Shown here: positions 1 to 13,973 of the stretch, piece after piece
Numbering within the stretch: the stretch's first letter is position 1
Layout of the letters: each line of letters starts with the position of its first letter
Assembly (NCBI GenBank): GCA_963693365.1
Contig: CAVNZM010000011.1
Span: 6,262,001-6,326,000, forward strand
DNA from: Amoebidium appalachense
Taxonomy: Eukaryota > Ichthyosporea
Reading direction: 5' to 3'
Length of the DNA: 64,000 nt
The notes under the pieces: generated by a model
The model's input: the letters and a program-made list of their open reading frames with translations, nothing else
The model's database searches: none
Told to the model about the DNA's origin: nothing
Program-made: the position numbers and the translations under genes

Positions 1-3000
1 CTGTCACAGTTGGAATCAAGGCTATTCTTTCAGGATGAAACCTTAGACCTCAGGCTCCAGTTCATAAAAACTTGATGGGTTACTGATCATTTCCAAAAAT
101 CCAGTGAAGTCGAAGGGAGAGTAAGGCGCATAACAATAAACTTTGACCTGCAAAAATTTATGGCTTTAGGACATTTCTCTCAGAATGACATTCGCACGAT
201 GTTTTTTCACAAAAAACATACTAACAACGTTCTTAGGTGCCTGGCCAGCACATTTGACATCAGGGAGGCCGTATTGGAGGGTGGAAAACGCACGAAGGCC
301 AGGCAGGAAGGGAGCAATGTAATAGCGTGGGTTAGTGCGCTCGTACCCTTAGAACCAAAAACGGAAATCGCGCGTCAATCGGTCAGCGTTTATGCAATCC
401 CTACTAAGAGGCACCTGTCTTTGCAAGTACGCACGGGCCAAGTACTTAGAGAACTGTGACAAAATACTCCTGTGCACGCCCGTTCCAATGTTTTCCGAGC
501 CCCTTTGCCTGCCAAGGATAGTGTGCAGAATCCCCGAAATGGTTTGGATAAGATCCCATCCCAGCCAACTGAAGGTGGGCAATTTCATTGTGATCACTTC
601 AACATCTCAACGTGTGAAATTGAAACTGTGTGCAAGGCTGTGCTTTGATTGCTGCTTGTACGTTCTTCGTTTACAGTCGCTCACAGTTGGGGGTCTTTGC
701 CAATGGCATGTTTTTTTTTTTTCTTCATATATTTTGATTGCGTAACTACAGGCTCTCAGAATGTGAGTGACTTAGGTTGTTCGCCAATATAGTGTGCCAG
801 TCCGTCTCTCCGTCAGTACATCTAATTCTCCCTCGCATTCATCTCTACAAACTCTACATTCGTTTCCCTCGTCTTCATGTGTCCCACAATACTAAGGCCT
901 ATTGTTTCAGCCACCCAAAGGTCGGAATAGTTTGTTTAAAAAACGAGGGGGATTTGTCGAAACTGATTCCACTAATCCCAGCCTTTACCCCCCCCCCCCC
1001 CCCCCCTTCACCGTACACCCATGTATTATACATAAACATTTCAGCTTTGCCTTAATCTCTTCCCCCCCCCCCCTCCCCCCCACACTCACAAAAAAAAAAG
1101 AAAAAAAAAAAAAAAAAGTAAAGAAAGAGACCAAAGAAAAGGAAACAGATGGAAAAAAAAAGGGGGGGGGGGGGGGGGAGAAGGGGGGAAAGGAAACAGA
1201 AAAGAACAGGGAAGCAATGATCGGGTTCAATCGCATGACTACCCTTTTCCTGATTATTTTGTGCTTGGCATTTGCAGGACCCACACCTTTCACTCCCCAA
1301 ACACAAAAGCAAAGAGGACCGATGCTGGGTAAGCCCCCCCCCCCCCTCTCTCCCCCCCCCCCCCCCCCCCCCATACACACACACACACACATCAAAGGAC
1401 GAAAGGTAGGATATAATGTAAATTATGACAATTCCCGTTACATAACCACAGACTAAAGTTTGGGGGGGAGGGGGGAGGGGGAGGGGGGAGGGGGGGGAGG
1501 GGGGGGGGGGGACGCGGTGCAGCCAGGGCTCCATGTGCTGATTCTTGAAGGCTTCATGTGTTTGTATTTGTGCTGCGTGCGCGTTGTCGTACACAGGCAA
1601 TCCGTGCTTGTATGAGGGCGAGCACGTGTACGTGGTATCGCCATTGCAAGAGATCACGTGTGTGCGCATGTGTGCGCATGTGTGCGCATGTGTGCGCGTG
1701 CACAGAACTTTATCTCCTCTAACCCTCCCCGTAACATCACTAGACGGCAACTGTCCGTGACGCTGCCACAAAGCTTGACCAAGTGAGAGTTACAGGCGGA
1801 AGAAAGCAAGGTAAGAGAAGAAAGAACAGATCAGGGAGGAACTGGTTATAGGGGGGAATGGGGAGGGGCTCAGGGGATGAGCTTGGGTGAAGGGGGGGAA
1901 GAGGGGGGGGGGGGGGGGGGGGAGGGGGGGGGAGGGTGGGGGGGGGGAGGGGGTGATGAATTCAGGGGTAAGCCTGCCAGAGGATGTGCGTGTGATAAGT
2001 ACCTGGCGTCAGAAGGATTAAGAAGCTGTGCTCTCGAGCTGTCCATACTCGACTCATTGGGGACCACTCGCTGCCATGATGGGCATTAAGATTGATTTCC
2101 ATGTTCAGAATTCAAGATATGAGGGATGACACCATAACACCAACAGAAAAGTCGCTTGTCTGGCGAGTATGAACGGTGTACCCAGGCAGACAGAGCTTCC
2201 CTAAACTAAAGGTCACGAAGATAGCAAAAAATGAAAGGAAGTAATCGTGGCGTGTCAGTGTTTAGCTATAGGGTTTGTAGCGAGCCACAATACGAAATGT
2301 ACGATACAGAACGTGGCTTTATTGGCTTTTCTTTCTCGGCGCCAAGCCTTATAAGGTATGGATTCTACAATCTCCATATACTCCCTGACATGTCGACCGT
2401 TCACCGTTTCAAGGGATTTATTTTTTTCGAATGACTGGTACATATATTATGGTAACGATTAGATACATCCATATAGGAATTTCCTATCATATTTTTGCCT
2501 GTCTGTGAATGAGTGACGCTTAGGACCACTTAACCCATCGGAAACTTTGTGTAGTACGCACACTTACGGTCCCCCTAGATGCATAGCTCGCACAAATTTG
2601 CGACAGCAACCGTTACCATGCAGAACATGTAACAGCTACTTGTTTCAGTAGTAAGTAAGTATGGTCCTCCTCTCTCTCTTTTTTTTTTTTCATTTTCATA
2701 TCCTCTGTTTTTATTGTCGTAACCGATATCAAGTCTTTTCGATGTCTCTTATAACGCTATATGTGCCGGGAAATGAAAAACAATCAGTAACGTGACTTGC
2801 AATACTTTCGCATGCGTCATCACCTCGATTACTTGCACGAGCTGAACAAGGATATGAAATTTGCGCTATGAGTGAATCCGGACGCCGAAGACATGCGGAT
2901 TCTTAAAACCTCGATAATATCATCCTCACTTGAGGGTTGGAACAATATATACGTATACAGCAGTTTGTTGAAAATCTACATGCAAAGAGGCCTACACGGT

Positions 3001-3360
3001 GCGGAAAACTGTCACCTACATATAAAGAAAACTGTTTTGTATGAAGCAAAACAAGAAATATACGCTTTTTATGGATGTGCGTTGACTGTTCCTACTTGTT
3101 CCTGACTAGTCGGAATGACCCAATCGACGCATTTCCTTGCCTAAATACACCCATGACCTTGTCGAATCACCTTGATCCTCTTTATCAATAAACGAGCTTT
3201 GGCTTACGACACAGGCAATCGCGCGATTTCTCTTGAGTTCAAACCTGTTTGCGGGGGATTTACCAGGAACCAATAGATGAGGGGCTTTGCTTTCCGACCA
3301 ATCACAGAGCTTGATGATGAAAATTTCTTCGGTGACTCTATTTCTCCGTGACACTCGCTG

Positions 3361-3455
3361 CCGCGTGCGTGCTTTCTCTCGCGGCGGCTCTACGGTCCCG
3401 AGAGTCCAGTGTTCGCTGTGTGTGTAAGGAAAAATACGAGGCACCTCAGTAGGTG
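3361..3455 (+). repeat. Dispersed 95-bp repeat, copy A
   Basis: This 95-base segment recurs at 58976-59070 in the same orientation and at identical length, with about three mismatches. Its core includes CTCTACGGTCCCGAGAG and ends in CACCTCAGTAGGTG. Flanking sequences diverge quickly on both sides. I cannot tell whether it is a mobile-element fragment, a conserved regulatory element or an RNA gene. Identity this high at 55 kb distance in non-coding DNA argues for recent copying or constraint. Confidence 0.8.
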
Positions 3456-3813
3456 ACAGCTCCTGCTCGTATGTGTAATATGTGTGGCGGCGGTTTACTC
3501 GCGGATGCATATCTATCAATAAGTGTGACCTCTTAGCTAATGTGGCAGAACCGGAGGTTATGGGCGGCTTTATCCTCTTTTCTACTTCTCTCCCCCAGTA
3601 CATCCGTTATATATGACCGTGCTAGATCACCTTATTAATGCTGCACAGTATGATATTGTGATACGGTGTCTTAACTTTCTCTCGGAGCTACCAATGCTAG
3701 CTTCTGCTTATCCATAATCTGTACTAGGGTTGTTTTATTGCATACAGTGTACACAGGTGTACAAAAGTCACTAGCTGCATTTGATTGGCTGCGCTGGAAA
3801 ACGCAGCCGTACG

Positions 3814-3861
3814 CGTCAAGTGAGGCTGGGCCCCTGACGATGTCCACAGCAATACAAAGTG
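3814..3861 (+). repeat. Dispersed ~50-bp repeat, copy A
   Basis: The segment beginning CGTCAAGTGAGGCTGGGCCC and ending AATACAAAGTG is repeated at 52652-52705 with a small internal insertion and a few substitutions. It is probably the remnant of a dispersed element. No coding function is apparent. Confidence 0.6.
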
Positions 3862-5624
3862 CATGGGCCCCCCTGATCAGAGGCACGTCTCATATGATTG
3901 GACCATTTTACCGCCCATGTAGCCTATTGCGTCATCCATTGATGTCTTGATCAATCATTCTTTGGGATTAATTAATATTGCCAAGGTTTATGCTGTGAGT
4001 GTGAGCCACAGGAAAGGCGTGTATGACTTTGAGCCAAGAGAAGGGATTTTTGCAGAAAAAAGTTTAGTCTCTTATTTTACTTTTATTAGGCTAGGGTTCA
4101 AATATGGCGCAGTATGGCAGTAATCAATGCACTGAGACTACGCTCTATAGAATGTCCAATCAGCTAGCTGGTGCTCCATGGATATATTTACACTTTCTAT
4201 ATTAGTGCCCGTCGGCCCGCGATGTACTCCGCGGAGTCGTGACTCGAGGTGTGCGTGCGCGTCTCCTACCTGCAGGATGGTACTTACAAGCCCATATATA
4301 TTCCGTAGCTATACTTTTATTCTGTACCACAATTTCGGAAAACCCAACCTTTAATAGTCACGGATGGGGCCTTGTGACATGAAAATCAAGTACTATATGA
4401 TGGTGTGGCCGGTGAGTCAGTGACGTGACTCACAAGCACGGTCGACATCATTTGTACCGGATGATCATAGTTTATTTCTGTCATTCTGAAAAGCTTTTTC
4501 ATGTCGTAAGATCTCCTTTTCTATATAATTAATTCAAAGTATTTGGGGATAGTAATTTGCCGATGTTCTGGCTTTGGAAACTGTGCGTGTGTGGATATAT
4601 ACATGGTCGGCTGCCGATTGACTGAGATCGGTATCCCCCTCACCACATGTATCAAAAATTCGCTGAGCTAAAAGAAATGAATTCAAATGATATCAGGTCA
4701 TCTTCATGGATGATTTATTGGCTTCATAAAGTTCTGCGTGTATCAATACATATAAATTTTTATCCCTTTTGTTTATTATTGAATTATATTATGAATAAGG
4801 GACGGTAATATATCGGCTAGTACAAATTGCGCTAGCTCTTAAATCTTAATGAAATCAAGCCTTAGCTAAAACATTTTCATGACTCCGTGATATGAGGGGT
4901 ACCCGCGAATTCGTGCATCTGCCAGTTCAGCCCGCCAATCCGATTAGACCGACGAATCAGGGCACGCGCACTTCTCGGTGTCGAACCCCTAGATGCGGCT
5001 CGTAAGAAAATGCGGGGTGGAGGATTCAAAAATATCATGTCTTATCGTTTTTTCTCAAATTGCAATTTGGTCAATTATCTGGTATTGTTTACTTGTGGAA
5101 AACTGTTTAAAGTTTTAATATTACGTAAAATACATGCTAACCAATTCACTGACAAAAAACAGGAAGGCATGTTGTATGGCATTGTTTTATGGCGTGAAAT
5201 ATTTTTTGGGGGGGTTTCACCCACCGAACAAATTTTGAAGACCCTGTGCCGGCATGGACCACATGTCAGGCGCGCGCACTTCAGCATTTTGCAACACCGC
5301 CTCGCTCTTTTATGGTACTTTTCACTTTCTAGAATTCACCATAGAATTCACCGTTTGGCAAACGTTTTTGTTTCTTTTTTCGGTAGTGTATGCACATACG
5401 TGGGGTATTTGCATGATGATCAGCTACAGTACACACAAGCTGGCTGTCTTTCGTATACGTATATGTACAAGCATATTATTGTAAGTTATTTCTCGAAACA
5501 GGCCCCCTTTTTTTGAACGATTCACGATGGTTATCAACTTGTAACCTTCAAGCCATTACCAACCATCGTAGACTAACTTTCCCTTTTTCTTTTGTGACCT
5601 CTTGGCCTCTTACAAAGCGCAAGG

Positions 5625-7038
5625 ATGAGTGCTTTAGACGAGCGAGAAAGGCGGGTTCGACCTGATCATCATCACACGACATCCATGGACATGGACAGAG
5701 ACCTTCACTATTCCTCATCCCACGCGTATCCTTCCGCCCATCACACACCCTCCACACATGATCCCCACACACAACCCCAGTATGATAGCGAGCGTGTATA
5801 CCATTTACCCGATGAAAAAAAAACGGGAAATATGCACGTAAGAGACACTGATTACGCCCTCGACGTCTCAATGCACGAACGTGGGGGGGCGATTGTTGAA
5901 TCGCGCAACATGCGCTACGGGTTGGATGGGGACCACCACAGACAGCAAAACTACGCTTTGCATCATGGTGCACAACGTCAAAATGCCCATTACGACGTCT
6001 GGCAGCAGCCGCACGTGCAAGCAGCGGATGAATTCAACAACATGAGCTCGAGCTCATTGAGCTCTGCCTTGTCTCCAAGCGAGCCAAGCCCTTACGACGG
6101 CCCAACTTTCATGTTTCCACGGGATCAACGGCGGTCATCGGCGTATTCCGTCGATTCGTATGAGAGCGAAAAATGTTGCAGATGGAAATTCCTGCACACC
6201 GTGGAATGATGAGGCCATGGAAGATACTGAGCGCATGGGTTCGGGTTACGCTTTTTCCCATTCGGGACGGGGTGAGAGAGAGCGGGGTGCACCTTCGAGG
6301 GGGGGGGCAGCTAGGAGATATTCGGACTCGAGTGTAGCTGCGTTGCAATCATTTGCAGTTTACATGGCTACTAGTTGCACTTTGGACGAATCACAGCAGG
6401 GAGACGGAAACGGCGGAACTTCGGGCGGTTTGTTTGAACAGGAAAGGGACGGGATGGGGTCCTTGGACCAAAAGGGGGGGTTTATCATGCACGACGGGTT
6501 GAGTTCGGTCGGCGGTGCGAACGGTAAATTAAGACGCTCACGTACGCTTTTGACAACCATGCAAATAGAGGCTTTGGAGAGAGAGTACGTCGTGCAGGAC
6601 ACGCCGACGACGGAAAAAATTAACCTCATTGCGTCCATGTTGAAGCTTGAGGCTCGCGTGGTGCGCGTGTGGTTCCAAAACAGGCGTGCGCGCAGGCGAA
6701 AATCCCTCCGATCAGTTCAGTCTACAGGGTCTGTCTCCACCGCACCGGCGCTTTCTCAGGGGGGTAATTCCACGCCTAGTGCCCCCCCGCGCACATTTTT
6801 AGGGGTGAACTCTCCACCTGCGCGACCGGAATTCGACCAGTCTGTGCACGTAGAAACCCCCCCACCGCCTGCGCAGTCTGGGAATTCGAATGAAGGTTCC
6901 AGGGGGGCCCAGACCCATTGGGGGAGCGGCAAGATGTTGAGAAAGTCGGCCACCACTTCTCTTGTAACGGTGTCCGTGTCCGAGCCGTTGTATGAAAGCG
7001 AAAATACAGGGGGGGCTCGTGGGGAAAAAAAGAAATAA
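5625..7038 (+). CDS. Homeodomain transcription factor (frame-disrupted model)
   Basis: This is a putative nuclear DNA-binding regulator. A homeodomain lies at about 6529-6708. It has Arg at homeodomain position 5, Leu16, Tyr20 and the helix-3 signature VWFQNRRARRR, which supplies Trp48, Phe49, Gln50, Asn51 and Arg53. The 5' part (5625-about 6200, ATG at 5625) reads in frame 3 and encodes a His/Ser/Asp-rich low-complexity region. The homeodomain part (about 6160-7038) reads in frame 1. A small unresolved intron or a frameshift therefore lies near 6160-6210. I found no strong GT-AG pair of the right phase. The reading frame ends at 7038, but coding-like sequence continues in another frame to 7180, just after G7 and A7 homopolymers, so a second frameshift is possible. 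The domain call is firm; the gene structure is not. The subclass (ANTP- or PRD-like) is undetermined. Confidence 0.8.
6529..6708 (+). other. Homeodomain-coding segment
   Basis: This is the 60-codon homeodomain in a single open frame. Helix 3 carries the invariant WF-N-R residues, and position 50 is Gln, typical of TAAT-type recognition in many classes. No three-residue (TALE) loop insertion is seen: Arg5, Leu16, Tyr20 and Trp48 all fall at standard spacing. Confidence 0.9.
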
Positions 7039-7180
7039 GTTGCGAAAGACGCTGACGGCTCCCTCGCCTGCAACGCACGTGGGGGATTCGATACCGAGTA
7101 AGGATGGAAATTTGGAAAACGTGCAGGGACCCCCACAGGCTGCTGCGCCATCACCGGCCATTTGGAGGCCGTTTGGGTAA

Positions 7181-7408
7181 ACCCCCCCCAGTGGGGGCAT
7201 TTTTGGTGAATGTCACTGCTTTTTCTCCCTCCTTTTTTTTTTAAAAAAAAAAAAACCCCCCTCGGGACTGATGTTGTCGAACCCCTTGCCAGCCTATTCC
7301 CTATGATTACTTACCATAAGCCTGGGGATGATTTTTTTTTTTTTTTGCTATTGCTGGTTGGTTTGGCTTTTTGGGTGATGAGGGGCCCAGGGGGGGGGGG
7401 GGCGGCGG

Positions 7409-7445
<37 letters not shown>

Positions 7446-8021
7446 ATCCTTGGAGTACCCAGTAACCGTCTGCCTTCTAAATAGATTTAATGGGTGCCAA
7501 GGTGATGTACAAGAGAAGTCTTCAGAGTATGCTGATTGTTGTAAAGTAAGTCACAGGTGGGCGAAAAATATTTCAACCTCTCACCCACCTCTTCTACACT
7601 GTGTATGTTGTACTTGAAATTAATTTATGTTACTGAATATCTCGTACTCAAAATTTTATGTTAGCGGCTGCGATTATGCACCGAGATCAAGCTTACAGAG
7701 CCCATGTTCTAAAAATTCTTGCCGCACCAATATTTTCGAGATATTTCGCAGGGTTGCTCGAATGTGATTCATGAATCTGGATAGTTAAGCATTGTTTATA
7801 CAACAAATTAACTCACGGTACCAAAATACTTTATATGGCATCACACCAAAACACTTCTGCGTATATAGAGGCAGATAATAATAGATGTGTATGGGCAATA
7901 AAGCCTGATTGAAGTTTTGAAAAGTTTTAGGGTTTGCGAGGTAAATTACAAACCCCCCTCCCCCCCTCCCCCCGGGCATGGTTGCTCTGTGTCGTGCATC
8001 TGTAAGCACATACACATTTTT
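7181..8021. repeat. Intergenic with poly-G tract
   Basis: No gene is visible. The region holds a T/A/C homopolymer junction near 7230-7260, a poly-T run near 7331 and a poly-G run with two GGC interruptions at about 7391-7444. Plain intergenic sequence follows to the first SINE-like copy. Confidence 0.7.
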
Positions 8022-8358
8022 CGCTGCACTGCATTAGTTTGCACACACATCTTCACCGTTTTGCTCACCTTGCTTGCATAAGCAACCCTGCTCGTCTTTG
8101 ATCAAGACGGGTTGACCCGCCCAAGCTCAGTTGATGCTGCTGTCTGAGTTGGAGTGTCGTATATACGCGGGCTAAGGGGTCGAAACTCAGACGCAATTGA
8201 TGACTTGGGTCCTCCCTGAGGATGGGCTCTGCTTATGACGCATACTGTGCACATGGCTGATGTTGCATACTTGAATGTTTGCCTTTGCATGTGTCCTGCA
8301 CCATGCTTCTCGTCGTGTATGCGTACTTTGTACCGTGTTCCGCATTCAAAACCCCCCC

Positions 8359-8389
<31 letters not shown>

Positions 8390-8400
8390 AAAAAAGAAAA
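8022..8400 (+). repeat. tRNA-derived SINE-like element, copy 1 (full length)
   Basis: The body is about 330 bp (8022-8351), followed by a C(28) run and then an A-rich tail with AAAG units. Internal Pol III-type promoter elements are visible. TGTCTGAGTTGG at 8141-8152 matches the A-box consensus TRGCNNAGYNGG at 11 of 12 positions. GGGTCGAAACTC at 8177-8188 resembles the B-box GGTTCGANTCC. Their spacing of about 36 nt fits a tRNA-like head. Near-identical copies occur at 8571-8885, 35941-36183, 39558-39870 and 47056-47187. It is non-coding; the short Met-started frame shared by all copies is a by-product of shared sequence. Confidence 0.75.
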
Positions 8401-8570
8401 AAAGAAAGAAAGAAAGAAAAAAAAACACCCCGTTTTCCTCCTCCTCATCTAGCTCCCACGTGCGCACTCCCGCCAGCTGCCCTTTACCGAGCTGTCTGCC
8501 TTGTATTGTCCGTTGTGAACCGTGTAGTTTGTGACTGTTACACCCCCCCCCCCCCCCCCCCCCCTCCCCC

Positions 8571-8952
8571 CGCTGCACTGCATTAGTTTCCACACACATA
8601 TTCACCGTTTTGCTCACCTTGCTTGCATAAGCAACCCTGCTCGTCTTTGATCAAGACGGGTTGACCCTCCCAAATTCAGTTGATGCTGCTGTCTGAGTTG
8701 GAGAGTCGTATATACGCGGGCTAAGGGGTCGAAACTCAAGACGCAATTGATGACTTGGGCCCTCCCTGAGGATGGGCTCTGCTTATAACGCATACTGTGC
8801 GCATGGCTGATGTTGCATACTTGAATGTTTGCCTTTGCATGTGTCCTTCGTGCATGCGTACTTCGTACCGTGTTCCGCATTCAAACCCCCCCCCCCCCCC
8901 CCCCCCCCCCCAACACACACACACACACACACACACCACCACCACCACCAAT

Positions 8953-8996
<44 letters not shown>

Positions 8997-9014
8997 AAAA
9001 AAAAAAAAAAAAGC
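8571..9014 (+). repeat. tRNA-derived SINE-like element, copy 2 with compound tail
   Basis: The body at 8571-8885 is about 95 percent identical to copy 1 by eye. It lacks a roughly 16-base segment (around GCACCATGCTTCTCG) that copies 1 and 3 contain. The A-box (8690-8701) and B-box (about 8726-8737) are preserved. The tail is C(26), then (AC)n, (CAC)n, a second long C run, and A(>20). It looks like an expanded version of the C(n)A(n) tail of copy 1. Confidence 0.75.
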
Positions 9015-9199
9015 TAAGAAAAAAGAAAAACAAAAAACATCATACGTGTACACAAGCATGCATGAAATGAGGACCGTATGATGTACACGCAATTGCAGGG
9101 CAAAAATTCTCGAGCCCGGATATACGATATTCCTGCTTTTTTTATTCCTACCTTTTTTATTGTTTTATAAAAACTTTTTTTTGGCGCGCAAAAACTTCC

Positions 9200-9655
9200 C
9201 GCCCATTTTTCTATATTTGGCTAATTGTGCAATCGCGCAAAAATAATTGGTCAATATATAATTTTTTCGATTTTGCGATGTTCCTACTTTTTTTTATTGC
9301 TTTATTAAAACTATTCTCCCGATCACGTCGATATTTGTCAGCCACGGTTTTGCCAGAGGCTAGTCCGAAAAATAAAATACAAATGATATTCCTTCTTTTT
9401 TGGTTGTTTTAAATTTAGAACTCCTTTCGCGCCAAATCTTCCCACCCAAATTTCCATATATGGGCTAATCAGTGATATCGCAAGCGAATTATTGGTTTAC
9501 TAAGTGAATGCGATTTTATTTTTTTTAGATGCTGTATGCATGGTCGGCTGGCCCAAATTTCCATATATGGGCTAATCAGTGATATCGCACGCGGATTATT
9601 GGTTTATGCCATTGCGATTTTTTTTTTTTTTTTTAGATGTTGTATGCATCGTCAG
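9200..9655 (+). repeat. Three diverged tandem units of an AT-rich sequence
   Basis: Two adjacent units of about 100 bp (starting near 9445 and 9552) share CCATATATGGGCTAATCAG, a TGATATCGCA segment, a poly-T run and a GTATGCAT end. A third, more diverged unit lies at about 9205-9290 (CTATATTTGGCTAATTG). I see no gene here. CCATATATGG itself matches a CArG/SRF-type motif (CC-AT6-GG), but function is unproven. Confidence 0.65.
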
Positions 9656-9792
9656 TGGGCCACACAATATTCTCCCGTACACCCCCTGTGAATTTTGTTA
9701 TTTGCTTTGTCTCCTTCCTTATCATTTTGCCATCAAAGATGCGCAACTTGGTAAGTCTTCAACTGAACTGTGCCGCCGTGTAGATCGGATGC

Positions 9793-13125
<3,333 letters not shown>

Positions 13126-13831
13126 GAACACAAAGCCTTTGATTTTGCTGCCACTGTCTCATACAGTCACCACTTTTACTGTTATTTTACTGAACACTTG
13201 TGCCCCTACTCCTACATTAGCTGTGCAGGCTGACTCAACCGAGTCCAATCGTCGGCGACTCGTCATCAAGATGCGATCCAATCAGCAGCAACGGTGCATT
13301 CCTCTTGCAAATCGGATGCCAACGCATCGATTCGCCATCAATAGAAAGAGACAGAGACAGTGAACCTCACATTTACGACTTTCGTGGTGCAATATATTGG
13401 CAGTAGACGAATAGTTAAACCCAATATTGTTATACACAAATAAGGATCAATGGCCCATATGGTTATTCGCCTCTCAGTGTAGCGTCGGTCGCCATCGCCA
13501 TCAAGTGACACGCATACCAAGGATTTCAAAAGGCAAAAGCCCACCGAAACAATTCCAAAATTGAAAGCTTCATTCAATTTTCATATTATATATTTAAGCA
13601 AATATAAATTGTGTTAAGGCATTTATTCATAGCTTAAATGTAAATACACATGTTTTTTATGAATATACACATACTTTTGTTGCGCACTTAATGCACTAAT
13701 GGATGCTAACTGAGACCTCACTCTAATTACAATAGCTAGGTGGTGTAAATTTACATTTAGAGCCCCTTGGTCTAGGCATCTTTCCGGCTAGAATTACCCA
13801 ATCAAAAGCATTTTTTGGGATCGCGAAATTT

Positions 13832-13838
13832 TATAAAA
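13832..13838 (+). promoter_or_regulatory. Putative TATA box of the protease gene
   Basis: TATAAAA lies 136 nt upstream of the chosen ATG at 13974. It would place transcription start near 13860 and leave a 5' UTR of about 110 nt. This rests on sequence match and position only. Confidence 0.45.
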
Positions 13839-13973
13839 CCAGCAAACGGACTGGCACATCATCAGAAATCAAAAAACCAACGACCGTCTCCAAGCCTTCA
13901 TTTACTGACTTCTAGCTTTTTTTTTATTTTTTTTAAAAAAAAACCATTCAATAACCCACCACTACCGTATAAA

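Larger units (their letters stand above)
1..5624. other. Gene-poor AT-rich left flank
   Basis: I see no gene I can support here. The minus strand of about 1-600 keeps protein-like reading frames (an 82-residue frame at 349-597, then continued coding-like sequence after one in-frame stop). This could be a decayed mobile-element ORF, but I recognise no motif. A 165-codon minus-strand frame at 3106-3603 is free of simple repeats, but it overlaps a dispersed 95-bp repeat (3361-3455) and has no recognisable domain. The stretches 960-1190, 1335-1395 and 1460-1960 are poly-C, poly-A and poly-G/GGGA tracts. The rest (2.1-5.6 kb) is AT-rich intergenic sequence. Confidence 0.5.

Noticed and set aside
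3106-3603. 165-codon minus-strand frame
   Set aside because: Overlaps a dispersed 95-bp repeat that is not coding elsewhere. No domain, no splice partners and no supporting start context.
4412-4433. GTGAGTCA/TGACTCAC inverted repeat as a regulatory site
   Set aside because: Resembles an AP-1/CRE-type palindrome, but no gene lies within reach that I can support. Left as coincidence.
8102-8617. Recurring short Met-started frame (VRMADVAYLNVCLCMCP-like)
   Set aside because: It appears repeatedly only because the SINE-like element is repeated. Length and frame are not preserved across the indel.
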